In this document: positions 51,954 to 61,985 of the stretch, in pieces | Layout of the letters: every line of letters begins with the position of its first letter | Position numbering within the stretch: the stretch's first letter is position 1 | Source: Lacrimispora xylanolytica | Lineage (GTDB): Bacteria; Bacillota; Clostridia; Lachnospirales; Lachnospiraceae | NCBI RefSeq assembly: GCF_026723765.1 | Contig: NZ_CP113524.1 | Coordinates: forward strand, 2,837,001-2,901,000 | Direction of reading: 5' to 3' | DNA length: 64,000 bases | Made by a program: the position numbers and the translations under genes | Notes under the pieces: generated by a model | What the model saw: only the letters and a program-made list of their open reading frames with translations | The model's database searches: none | Told to the model about the DNA's origin: nothing

Positions 51954-53864
51954 TTATAATCCCATCTTCTGTCTCTTCTTCATAATATGGCTTTCGATAT
52001 CATTAGCCACCTGCTCCGGGTCATCTCCCAATGCGATTTTACCGCCTGTCAGGCTCTCCACATCTTCTGTAAGAAGCTTCACAAGCTTTGGTGCGCCAGT
52101 GATAAAAGGTGTAGGAGAAAGATGAGTATATGCGCCGTAAGCTACAGCAAATACGCCATCGATAGTTGCCTTCTGTTCCATCCACTCCGGTGCTGTCACA
52201 GCTATAGGAAGGTCTGATATATCCACATCCAGATGGTCAGCCAAAGCTGTTACAAGCATGGAAACTCTTCCGGTATCCGTACAGGTTCCAAAGCTTAAGA
52301 CCGGTGGAATTTTAAGGGCACTGCATACTCCCTTAAGCCCTTCTCCTGCCTGGTTGATGGCGTCTAAGTTACACATTCCTGCCACCTCAAGACCGTGGTT
52401 TCCGCAGCCGCCTGCAACGACCAGTATATCCTTTTTAATCAGCTCCTTTGTTAAATTAACTGTATTCCAGTCCTGAGGACCGTTTCTCAGCGTGGAGCAG
52501 TTAGCCAGGGCAACAATTCCTTTGATCTGTCCTTTTGCTATGACATCTACTAAGGCATTTAAATCATTCCCCACTGCATTTAACACTGCTTCGGTTGAAA
52601 AACCTGCAATGGCTTTCTGCTTATGGTGGGGAACCATTGGTTTGATTTTATTATGGCGTTTTTTAAAGTTCTCAATTGCTACGTGAATGCATTTTTCCGC
52701 CATCTCCGCTGCCTTCTGAGGATAATATGGCATCTCATGTTCCGTTCCAGGAACTCCAATAATAGTGCTTACGCTTACCAGGGCTACCTGATACTTTTCT
52801 GCATACTGGTCAATGGCTGGAGGAGAACAGTTCTCTTCCATGACAAATGCATCTACCGTACCAGTGGCTAAAAATGGCTCTATGGCTAACCAGTTTCCCA
52901 TAAGACCGATAAATACGTCGTCAACCTCAAATCTCTGAAGCAATTCCTGCCCGGTCTCAATAGAACCTACGATATGAATTCCTTTGGCTCCTGACTGTCT
53001 TGCCAGCTCTTGAAATTCTTCTGTCTTGGCTAATTGTAACGCTGCTGCTCCGATCCAAGGCTGATGTCCGTTAAATGCAATATTTACATAGTCCGGGTCC
53101 ATAATACCAAGGTCAACATCCACCTCATGAGGCTTTGGCGTTCCAAACAGGATATCCTGGGTCATCTCAAGACCGATCTGGGCCGTATATATCGTGGATA
53201 ATCCCAGGCGCAGTGCCTTTTTTGCCAAAGATACATAATCTCCGTCAACATTGGTCAGGCAGCTTGCAATGCTGTTTTGCACCTCGTGCTCAATTCCAGA
53301 TGGATAGATGTTTAAGTCTCTCCATATCTTCTTCCTCTTTTTTGGTGCAAAGGCTTCCACCATAACGCTTTCATGGTCAGGGTTTAACTTCATCTCCCGG
53401 TCTAAGAGTTCTGCAAGGCAGGTTGCCATCTGATTTACGTTCTGGTTTGTATCAATTCCTGTTTTTTCGCACATCCATTTTAGCTTATCCACATCTGTAA
53501 TCTGAAACGTGGTATTGCCCTTTCCGGTCTCTTTTAAGGTTCGGAATGCTTCATAGGCGTGGTGTGCATAGGTAGCCGCTCCCATGATATTTCTCATGAG
53601 AAGATTCCTCATTGCCATGGCATCCGGGCCGATTCCGCAGGCACCTTTTTCCGGGCCCTTCTGCTCATTGATTCTGCATGGCCCGTTGGTACACAACTGG
53701 CAGCTTAAACCCTGTAAGCAAAATTTGCATCGGATTTTTTCCTGTTCATCAAATCTGGAAAATACACTGGATAATCCATCATCTCTTATCCGAATGAGCA
53801 TCTCTTCTACGGAATCGTGGTAGCTTACGCGCCCCTTTGTCTTTTCTAAAATTGCTTCTGTCAT
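51954..53864 (-). CDS. cooS: Anaerobic Ni-Fe carbon-monoxide dehydrogenase catalytic subunit
   Basis: This 636-residue CooS/CdhA-type enzyme interconverts CO and CO2. The N-terminal cluster region is RCKFCLQGLSCQLCTNGPCRI (Cys46, 49, 55, 58, 63), then KGACGIGPDAMAMRN; the C-cluster part includes NGHQPWIGAAAL, VALANCSTLRNG and VVAGGCGNHGLE. The D-cluster ligands are spaced C-x2-C (Cys46, Cys49), while the second Cys of the common C-x7-C spacing is Ser54. I start at the ATG at 53864 (GGAGG 5 bases upstream); an ATG four codons earlier overlaps that site. There is no ferredoxin, CooC or acetyl-CoA synthase gene beside it. Confidence 0.95.
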   Translation of the reverse strand: MTEAILEKTKGRVSYHDSVEEMLIRIRDDGLSSVFSRFDEQEKIRCKFCLQGLSCQLCTNGPCRINEQKGPEKGACGIGPDAMAMRNLLMRNIMGAATYAHHAYEAFRTLKETGKGNTTFQITDVDKLKWMCEKTGIDTNQNVNQMATCLAELLDREMKLNPDHESVMVEAFAPKKRKKIWRDLNIYPSGIEHEVQNSIASCLTNVDGDYVSLAKKALRLGLSTIYTAQIGLEMTQDILFGTPKPHEVDVDLGIMDPDYVNIAFNGHQPWIGAAALQLAKTEEFQELARQSGAKGIHIVGSIETGQELLQRFEVDDVFIGLMGNWLAIEPFLATGTVDAFVMEENCSPPAIDQYAEKYQVALVSVSTIIGVPGTEHEMPYYPQKAAEMAEKCIHVAIENFKKRHNKIKPMVPHHKQKAIAGFSTEAVLNAVGNDLNALVDVIAKGQIKGIVALANCSTLRNGPQDWNTVNLTKELIKKDILVVAGGCGNHGLEVAGMCNLDAINQAGEGLKGVCSALKIPPVLSFGTCTDTGRVSMLVTALADHLDVDISDLPIAVTAPEWMEQKATIDGVFAVAYGAYTHLSPTPFITGAPKLVKLLTEDVESLTGGKIALGDDPEQVANDIESHIMKKRQKMGL

Positions 53865-53943
53865 AATAGCCTCCATTCATAAAGATTCAAGGTTAGTATG
53901 TCAGATATTAGCAATTCGATTCTGATATATTTAATCAATACAT

Positions 53944-53991
53944 AAAAAATAACGAACCAGCCTTACTTTCCATAATGGCTGATTCGTTATT
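53944..53991 (-). terminator. Intrinsic terminator of the beta-glucuronidase PTS operon
   Basis: On the minus strand AATAACGAATCAGCC pairs with GGCTGGTTCGTTATT (one wobble), followed by TTTTTA. Confidence 0.9.
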
Positions 53992-54032
53992 CCTAAATAA
54001 CAGCAGAACCTTTTGGCTCCCCTCAAAAGCAG

Positions 54033-54563
54033 TTACTGAAAATTAAATATCTGCTCCAGTACTTCTACCTTACCTGTATGAGGTTTGCTCATATTACCAA
54101 GTAAAGCGGCATTGGGCACCAGAACCATAGTTGTTGTCTGATAGCCTTTATCTTTTATTTTAGCACAATCAAACTCCACCAGCAGCTCCCCTGCCTTTAC
54201 ATGATCTCCCTGCTTCACAAATGCCTGAAAACCATCTCCCTCTAATTGTACCGTATCAATGCCGATATGAAGTAATACCTCCATTCCATCTGCCGTTTTC
54301 ATGCCGATGGCATGTCCCGTAGGAAAGACAGTTATAATCTCTCCTTCTACGGGAGCATAAAGCTTCCCTTCCTCTGGTTCAATGCCAACGCCAGGCCCCA
54401 TCACTTCTTCTGCAAACACAGGATCACTGACCTCAGCCAAAGGAATTACGGTTCCTTTTAAGGGGCTGTAGATGGTGTTTGGCTCGCAGATGATACTTTT
54501 TGCAGCCGGAGTTTCTGATACATTTTTTTCTTTGTTACCAAATAGATTATTTAAAAATCCCAT
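54033..54563 (-). CDS. PTS EIIA component, glucose type
   Basis: This 176-residue soluble EIIA-Glc-like protein has an N-terminal amphipathic start (MGFLNNLFGNKEK) and the His pair His84 (PTGHAIG) and His99 (VLLHIGIDTVQL), His99 being the phosphorylation site. It receives phosphate from HPr and passes it to the EIIB domain of the EIIBC protein encoded two genes upstream, which lacks an EIIA domain. I use the ATG at 54563, about 9 bases after AAAGGG, instead of the ATG at 54572 that touches it. Last gene of the operon. Confidence 0.93.
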   Translation of the reverse strand: MGFLNNLFGNKEKNVSETPAAKSIICEPNTIYSPLKGTVIPLAEVSDPVFAEEVMGPGVGIEPEEGKLYAPVEGEIITVFPTGHAIGMKTADGMEVLLHIGIDTVQLEGDGFQAFVKQGDHVKAGELLVEFDCAKIKDKGYQTTTMVLVPNAALLGNMSKPHTGKVEVLEQIFNFQ

Positions 54564-54584
54564 TATAATCATCCCTTTATATGC

Positions 54585-56387
54585 TTATTTCATTGATTCC
54601 CACCGGTTCTTTAATACAAATGCAGCACTCTTTGGTTGTCTTGCCCGAGTAAAAATGCCTTTTTTGTTTCCATTGACTCGCATGATTCCTTCTGTGGTCT
54701 GGAAATCAGCAAAATTCCACACCAGTTCGCCCTGTACAAAATCAAATTGATCAAATATATCAAAATTCATATCCAGATATTCATTCTGGTACTCCTGGCT
54801 CCACATAATACTTGGAAGTTTATGTTCCGTTGCCATGGTATCGGTACCGAATTCAGTGAATACAAACGGTATATTCAGATTTTTATCTTTCCACTTATTC
54901 ATTTCAATTAAGAACGCTTCCCTTGCATCTACAAGTTCTGGTCCTCCTTTGATATACCAACCGTAATACCGGTTCAAACAGATAAAATCACAAAGCTGAT
55001 AACACTTACAGAGTTCCGGCTGGCTGTTCTTTTCAAAGGCACCAGTCATAGGACGATTCTGGGGGTCCAACGCTCTTGCAGCATCAAAAATTGGGGTGAA
55101 ATATTCCTTAGACTGCTCACTGGTGGTTTCTGGCTCATTAAACAAACTCCATGCGATGACAGAAGGATGGTTTTTGTCTCTTACAATCATTTCCTCTACG
55201 GCCTGAAGATGTGCCTTCTGCAGATTGGGTACGGTAGGAGTTTCAAAAAATCCGGTATACTTACCAGTTCCAGCCGCAGCAAAGTTTCTGGTGGATCTCA
55301 TCATTCCCACTGCAGGAACCTCATCAATAATTAAAAAGCCTTCCTCGTCTGCAAACTGATACCACTCTTCCGCATATGGATAATGGCTGGTACGAAAACA
55401 ATTGGCACCCATCCATTTCATACATTCAAAGTCTCGTTTTAAAACACCCCAGTTAAAACCGCGGCCAATGACTTCAAAATCTTCATGCTTTCCAAAGCCT
55501 TTTAGATAAACAGCCTTGCCGTTAATCTTAATTTCTTTTCCTTCGATGTTCACCGTCCGGATGCCGATCTTTGAAGAATACTCATCGATTAAGGTTTCCC
55601 CATCCCAGATACGCATAACTGCCTGATAAAGATAGGCATTCCCTACGTTCCAAAGATGTGCACCTGGGACAAGGACGCTTCCCTGTTTTCCTGTGCTTTT
55701 AGCCACCGGCTGTTTTTCCTGATCCAACAATTCAAAGGAAACCTCATGGGTTCCATTGGTCATAATCTCGTAGCGGACAACGGCATCTTCTCCGTTTAAT
55801 TCATAATCCACGTTAAAGTCTTCGATAGATTCCTTTGGCTTTGAAACAAGCCATACGCTTCTTTGAATTCCGGAATAATTGAAAAAGTCGAAATAGGGCT
55901 TAGCCAGTTTTCTTCCATCGCTCAGCACTGTGGTGGTTCCGCATGGAAGGGTCTCTTCACTTAATTCGTTGTTAGCCTTCACCACAAATGTATTCATTTC
56001 GCCAAATTTCACATGGTCTGTTACCTTGGCGACCACTGGAAGGAAACCACCTTCATGTTCGCTTACCAGATTGCCGTTGCAGTATACAGATGCGCGATGG
56101 GTAATGCTTCCAAAGCGGATTTCCAGCTCCTGTTTCTCCCATTCTACTGGTACGAACACTTCTGTCTCATACCAGAAATCCCCGCAGTAATCCCGCTCTT
56201 CTTTTGTTGTAAAAAAATCAGAAAAGCTGGCAGGAACCGGCATGGAGATGGAGTCTGGCAGCTTATGCTGCCAGCCCTCTAATAATCCTTTTTCCTCAGG
56301 ATCAAAACTAAACTTCCACATACCATCCAAGGAGTGGGCCATTCTGGCCTGGTTACTGATTGGATATAATTCTGAAAAATTCAGCAT
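54585..56387 (-). CDS. uidA: Beta-glucuronidase (GH2)
   Basis: This 600-residue GH2 enzyme is collinear with E. coli UidA. Acid/base Glu418 lies in SLFNEPE and nucleophile Glu512 in FTEFGTD; the glucuronate-specific NxK motif is Asn574-Lys575-Lys576 in GNKKGIFTR, with LNRYYGWY and SHYPYAEEW also conserved. The NxK motif contacts the substrate carboxylate, so it is a true glucuronidase rather than a galactosidase. No signal peptide. I start at the ATG at 56387 with TAGGAG upstream. It sits between PTS EIIBC and EIIA genes, although glucuronides cannot be phosphorylated at C6. Confidence 0.95.
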   Translation of the reverse strand: MLNFSELYPISNQARMAHSLDGMWKFSFDPEEKGLLEGWQHKLPDSISMPVPASFSDFFTTKEERDYCGDFWYETEVFVPVEWEKQELEIRFGSITHRASVYCNGNLVSEHEGGFLPVVAKVTDHVKFGEMNTFVVKANNELSEETLPCGTTTVLSDGRKLAKPYFDFFNYSGIQRSVWLVSKPKESIEDFNVDYELNGEDAVVRYEIMTNGTHEVSFELLDQEKQPVAKSTGKQGSVLVPGAHLWNVGNAYLYQAVMRIWDGETLIDEYSSKIGIRTVNIEGKEIKINGKAVYLKGFGKHEDFEVIGRGFNWGVLKRDFECMKWMGANCFRTSHYPYAEEWYQFADEEGFLIIDEVPAVGMMRSTRNFAAAGTGKYTGFFETPTVPNLQKAHLQAVEEMIVRDKNHPSVIAWSLFNEPETTSEQSKEYFTPIFDAARALDPQNRPMTGAFEKNSQPELCKCYQLCDFICLNRYYGWYIKGGPELVDAREAFLIEMNKWKDKNLNIPFVFTEFGTDTMATEHKLPSIMWSQEYQNEYLDMNFDIFDQFDFVQGELVWNFADFQTTEGIMRVNGNKKGIFTRARQPKSAAFVLKNRWESMK

Positions 56388-56403
56388 TGTTAATCTCCTA
56401 TTC

Positions 56404-57786
56404 TTATTTTGTTTGTTCCTCATTCTTATAGGCAAAGAGGTATGTCACCAGGAATACTCCTACAAAGGATACTACCATTGATATAATAATCGCCGGTCCT
56501 GACATAGCATAAAGAGCTGGCATTGTCAAAACATTGATGGGGACCTGAGCGGTACGGATGCTTCCGGTCACAGCAGCGATAATACCACTGAGTCCGTTAA
56601 CCACACACATGCAGATAAATATTCTCTTATTTTTCATTAAAACACCATAGATACCTGGCTCAGTAACACCGCCAATAAGAGCTGAGATGGATGCGGAACC
56701 TGATACTAATTTAAGATCTTTATCCCTTGTTTTCAAGAATACGGCCAAACATGCTGCTGCGATACCAAAGTTAGCACCGAAGGTCGGCGGCATAATATAA
56801 TCATAACCTAAAACAGAGTAATTGTTCATGATAATCGGTAAAAAGCCCCAATGTAAGCCAAATACAATAAACAGCGGCCATAAGGTTCCCAGGACTAATC
56901 CTGCAATGGCTGGGGAGAAGGAAAACACTGCCTGGATTCCTCCGGCTAAACCACGGCTCACTACATCAGTTACTGGTCCAATGGCAATGAGAGCCAACGG
57001 GAAAACAATTACAAAATCCACCAACGGAATAATTATACTCTGAATAATCTTAGGAATTACTTTCATTAAACCTTTTTCCAGCTTTGACTGGGCATAAACC
57101 GTAATAAGAATCGGAAGTACAGAGCTAGGATAGCTGATCAGTTTTACAGGAATAGAGAAAAATGTAACAACTGCTTCCTTATCATTAAAGAGTCCGGTCA
57201 TACTAGGATAACACATGGCGCAGGCAATTGCCATAGAGATAAACGGCTTGGCGCCAAACTTTTGAGCTGCACAGTATGCAAGGAATACCGGCAGGAAATA
57301 AAAGATACCATCGGATGCTGCATAAAGTATGGTATAAGTAGTGGAAGTTTTATCAAGAAGAGACAGGGTGGTGAAAAGTACGAGAAAACCTTTTAAAAGC
57401 CCTGCTCCGGTGAACGCTCCCATAAACGGCATGAAAATACCAGAGATTAAATCTGTTATTTTTTCTACAACACTGCCTTTTTTATCGCCAGAAGTTGAGT
57501 GAGCTGCTTCTACGGATTCACTACTATTCTTGTCTCCAATGGAAGTCTGAAGTAGAATCTGGTCATATACATCTTCCACGTCACTTCCGATTACGACCTG
57601 GTACTGACCGGCTGCCTGCATTACCTTAATAACGCCCTGCATATTTTTTAATGTTTCTGTATCTGCCTTGCTTTCGTCCTTTAATTTAAAACGAAGCCGA
57701 GTAATACAGTGGGTGAGGGAATTTACATTTTCTTCCCCACCAACATGCTCCACAATATCTTTGGCTAATTTTGAATAATCTGCCAT
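56404..57786 (-). CDS. PTS EIIBC permease, beta-glucoside/sucrose family
   Basis: This 460-residue protein has an EIIB domain (residues 1-90, phospho-Cys27 in THCITRLRF) and an EIIC domain with about ten helices (FGLHWGFLPIIMNNYSVLG, GGVTEPGIYGVLMKNKR). It has no EIIA domain; the separate EIIA gene at the operon end supplies this. It should import and phosphorylate the sugar whose glucuronide bond UidA cleaves, or a related glycoside. A terminator separates it from the upstream bglG gene. Substrate not predictable beyond the family. Confidence 0.93.
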   Translation of the reverse strand: MADYSKLAKDIVEHVGGEENVNSLTHCITRLRFKLKDESKADTETLKNMQGVIKVMQAAGQYQVVIGSDVEDVYDQILLQTSIGDKNSSESVEAAHSTSGDKKGSVVEKITDLISGIFMPFMGAFTGAGLLKGFLVLFTTLSLLDKTSTTYTILYAASDGIFYFLPVFLAYCAAQKFGAKPFISMAIACAMCYPSMTGLFNDKEAVVTFFSIPVKLISYPSSVLPILITVYAQSKLEKGLMKVIPKIIQSIIIPLVDFVIVFPLALIAIGPVTDVVSRGLAGGIQAVFSFSPAIAGLVLGTLWPLFIVFGLHWGFLPIIMNNYSVLGYDYIMPPTFGANFGIAAACLAVFLKTRDKDLKLVSGSASISALIGGVTEPGIYGVLMKNKRIFICMCVVNGLSGIIAAVTGSIRTAQVPINVLTMPALYAMSGPAIIISMVVSFVGVFLVTYLFAYKNEEQTK

Positions 57787-57813
57787 ACTAATTTCCTCCT
57801 ATAATTTTCTATC

Positions 57814-57861
57814 AAAAAAGCCTGGTCATCCCCTATTAGTAAGAAGAATAACCAGGCTTTG
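57814..57861 (-). terminator. Hairpin between bglG 2 and EIIBC
   Basis: On the minus strand AAGCCTGGT pairs with ACCAGGCTT and TTTTT follows. I find no RAT overlapping it; it may reduce or control read-through from bglG into the PTS genes. Confidence 0.78.
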
Positions 57862-57887
57862 CTGAACTTAATCATAACACTGCCAAA

Positions 57888-58727
57888 CTAACTGTTTTTC
57901 AATTGTGATAAATGAACTGCCAGATAAATCAATTCATCGTGGCCTGCTTTGTAATGATACTTTTCTTCAATATAATTACATACCTTCTGACTGCAGCGGT
58001 ATTCATCGGGGTAGTTTCTAAGAAGCTCCTCGAGCATACGTGCTCCGCCATGCTCTTTATAATAATACTTTGTCATGACCCGCTGTGCAAAAAATTTCAA
58101 ATGGGTCATATATCGGTAATAGGGCAGCGAATCTTCTTTTACCTGAAACTTAAGCTCTGACATAATAAGGTCATTTAATTCACTTACCATTACAATCATC
58201 TTTTTTGCATTTCCGCTTATTTGATTATGACGTGCCGTCACAAAATGCATAGCCACAAAGCCTGCTTCATCATTGGATAACCGGTAACCAAATTTCGCCT
58301 CGATCAAATCAAGCATCTTCTGTCCGACCTTGTATTCATCTGGATAGAATCGTATGATATCATGAAGAATGGAATTCGGTACAACAAGCCCCTGCTTAAA
58401 ATTCTCTACCGCATGGTAAATATGATCGACCAGGGAAATATGAATGGTTTCATTCAGGGTCATATCATAGACCTGGACTGCGTAATCTATCACATCCTCT
58501 GCCACCATTATATATTCCTGGGGCACGGTATCTAAAATTTCGCGGAACTGACTTTTATGATTTTTATCTTTTAGGATAAACTGTTTTTCCACCCGCTCCT
58601 GGTCGATGGCGTCTCCGTTTCGGCTCTTAAATCCAAGTCCGCTACCTAAAAGCAGGACATCCTGTCCATTTTCATCGTTGGATATCACAGCATTTGTATT
58701 TAATATCTGCTTAATAATCATTTTCAT
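57888..58727 (-). CDS. BglG/LicT-family transcriptional antiterminator 2
   Basis: This 279-residue protein has a CAT RNA-binding domain (residues 1-56, MIIKQILNTNAVISNDENG, GSGLGFK) and two PRDs with conserved histidines in SLVDHIYHAV and GFVAMHFVTA (PRD1) and in THLKFFAQRV and YLAVHLSQL (PRD2). I start at the ATG at 58727, 7 bases after GAGGA. Its own leader contains a RAT and terminator (58788-58850), so it is autoregulated; it probably controls the GH1, PTS and uidA genes around it. Confidence 0.94.
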   Translation of the reverse strand: MKMIIKQILNTNAVISNDENGQDVLLLGSGLGFKSRNGDAIDQERVEKQFILKDKNHKSQFREILDTVPQEYIMVAEDVIDYAVQVYDMTLNETIHISLVDHIYHAVENFKQGLVVPNSILHDIIRFYPDEYKVGQKMLDLIEAKFGYRLSNDEAGFVAMHFVTARHNQISGNAKKMIVMVSELNDLIMSELKFQVKEDSLPYYRYMTHLKFFAQRVMTKYYYKEHGGARMLEELLRNYPDEYRCSQKVCNYIEEKYHYKAGHDELIYLAVHLSQLKNS

Positions 58728-58787
58728 AAAAGTATCCTCAATTTCACTGTTTAAATGAATCATAACGTTACAGATATATTTAAAAAA

Positions 58788-58828
58788 CAAAAAAACAAGT
58801 ATGCACCAAAAAAACAGATGCAGACTTG
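58788..58828 (-). terminator. BglG 2 leader terminator
   Basis: On the minus strand CAAGTCTGCA pairs with TGCATACTTG (one mismatch), followed by seven T. The 5' arm lies in the 3' end of the RAT. Confidence 0.8.
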
Positions 58829-58850
58829 CCTAATTTAATAGTAACACTCC
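58822..58850 (-). promoter_or_regulatory. RAT element for BglG 2
   Basis: The minus strand reads GGAGTGTTACT...AGGCAAGTCT, matching the RAT halves GGATTGTTACT and AGGCAAAACC. Its 5' end can also pair with an upstream segment (AACACTCCTGT at 58895-58885), giving a competing hairpin. Confidence 0.75.
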
Positions 58851-58895
58851 TGTAAACTGATTACATCTTATCACAGGAGTGTTTTTAAAACAATC
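58843..58895 (-). terminator. Hairpin after the GH1 gene, overlapping the RAT
   Basis: On the minus strand AACACTCCTGT pairs perfectly with ACAGGAGTGTT (11 bp). The T-run is on the plus strand only. It lies 41 bases past the GH1 stop and may both protect that mRNA end and mask the RAT. Confidence 0.6.
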
Positions 58896-58935
58896 GTTAT
58901 TTTAACTAATAATCTTCAGTACATTTTGTACACTT

Positions 58936-60399
<1,464 letters not shown>

Positions 60400-60424
60400 T
60401 TAACAAAGTGACAACCCAAAACAT

Positions 60425-61954
60425 CTATTCAAAGATTCTCCAGGCTACGATAAAATTGCTTTTCCACCAGGCAGAACGCTTCCGATGGACTACCTTTCCA
60501 TTGCCGGAAGAAGCATCAATTACCATGCCTCCATCTGCTGCAATTCCCATATGTCCCTTTTCTACAATAATATCTCCAGGTCTTATATCTTCATAATTTG
60601 AGATGCGTTTATATTTCCCCATATTTCTCCAGCCGCTTGAAGTAAGATAGCTCTGTCTTACTCCGATTTGGTTTAAACACCAATACACAAAACCGGAACA
60701 GTCAAAGGAACCAGGCCCTTTGGATCCCCATACATACTTCGAGCCCACTTTAGAAGATGCGATATTAATAAGTGCTTTCACATTTCCATTTGCCGTTCCG
60801 CCACCGCTTTTGTCTGTGTCAGGCTTTTTGCTGCCAGCGGATCCCCCGGTTTTGCCTTTCACGCTCTTATCTCCAGAGAGATAGGAAAGTGTCTGCACAC
60901 CTACGGATCCATCTGGGGGCAGACCATTATCGGACTGAAAGGTTTTTACTGCCTGCTCGGTGATTTCTCCAAAATATCCAGTGGCATTGGAAGAGGACAA
61001 ATATCCATATTTATTTAAAAGCTCCTGAACTCTTTTTACACTTTCTCCCTGTTCTCCAAGCACCAGGCCGTTAGGTCTTGCCTCTCCCCCTTCCAGGGCA
61101 ATTCTTGTGGAGGGTCCCAGGTAACCGTCTACTACCAAATCGTTTCTTGCCTGAAACTGCTTTACGGCCATCACGGTATCTGTGCCGTAATTACCATCTG
61201 GCACTGTAGTCAAATACCCTAATCCCTTTAATTGCTTTTGGGCAGAAAGAACCACGTCGTTATTCTCTCCATATGCCAAATAATCGGGCTTAATCTCTTC
61301 ACTGTAAAGCAGGTTTATTGTCTGTCTGCCCACTTTACCGTCTACCGATAACTGATTTAGTTCCTGCAATTTAATGACTGCTTTTTCTGTGACCTCATCA
61401 AACTCACCGCTCACATTTTCTTTCTTCATAAGATAACCCAACTCATAAAGTCTGTTTTGGATTCTTTTAACGTCATCACCTGATATACCAAGAGAGACCG
61501 CATAATATTTTGCCTCATCAGAAAGAAGGATTGCCAAAGTCTCTGGTCCCACCACTCCATCCTGAACAAGATTGTTTTGCCTTTGATATATCTTTACAGC
61601 ACTTGCGGTTACCGGGCCATAGAATGAAGTCGGTTCATCATTTTCCATAAATCCCAGTTCCATCAGACGGTCCTGTAAGGTTGCAACAAATGGATGCTCC
61701 ACGCCTTCTTTTAAGTATTCGGGAGGCGGCGTATCCGTATTTTCCTCACGTTCTGCTTCTGACGGAGATGCTTCATTTTCTGTCTTAAGATTAATATCTG
61801 GTTCCCCTTTTTGCAGAGATAACACCTCTTTTTCCTGTTTTGGACCGAGGCCCTTCTTCTGATTATGTACAGAAATTGCAAATATTCCTGCCAGCACTGC
61901 AATGACAGCCGTAGCGGCAGCCGCTCTTTTATGTTTTTTGATTAAGTTTAACAT
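60425..61954 (-). CDS. Anchored NlpC/P60 peptidoglycan hydrolase with four PG-binding repeats
   Basis: This 509-residue protein has an N-terminal anchor helix (about 10-28), a Glu-rich linker, four PG_binding_1 repeats (about 90-360; each ends in a G-x-x-T motif such as VGPETLAIL or LGPSTRIAL), a Ser/Gly/Lys linker and an NlpC/P60 domain with catalytic Cys419 (FDCSGFVYW) and His468 (EKGHMGIA). It cleaves stem peptides in peptidoglycan outside the membrane. It lies 31 bases after a VanW-type gene. The Shine-Dalgarno is distant from the ATG (about 14 bases). Confidence 0.92.
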   Translation of the reverse strand: MLNLIKKHKRAAAATAVIAVLAGIFAISVHNQKKGLGPKQEKEVLSLQKGEPDINLKTENEASPSEAEREENTDTPPPEYLKEGVEHPFVATLQDRLMELGFMENDEPTSFYGPVTASAVKIYQRQNNLVQDGVVGPETLAILLSDEAKYYAVSLGISGDDVKRIQNRLYELGYLMKKENVSGEFDEVTEKAVIKLQELNQLSVDGKVGRQTINLLYSEEIKPDYLAYGENNDVVLSAQKQLKGLGYLTTVPDGNYGTDTVMAVKQFQARNDLVVDGYLGPSTRIALEGGEARPNGLVLGEQGESVKRVQELLNKYGYLSSSNATGYFGEITEQAVKTFQSDNGLPPDGSVGVQTLSYLSGDKSVKGKTGGSAGSKKPDTDKSGGGTANGNVKALINIASSKVGSKYVWGSKGPGSFDCSGFVYWCLNQIGVRQSYLTSSGWRNMGKYKRISNYEDIRPGDIIVEKGHMGIAADGGMVIDASSGNGKVVHRKRSAWWKSNFIVAWRIFE

Positions 61955-61985
61955 TCTAGTATTTTGGATCCTTTCCCTTGTCTGT

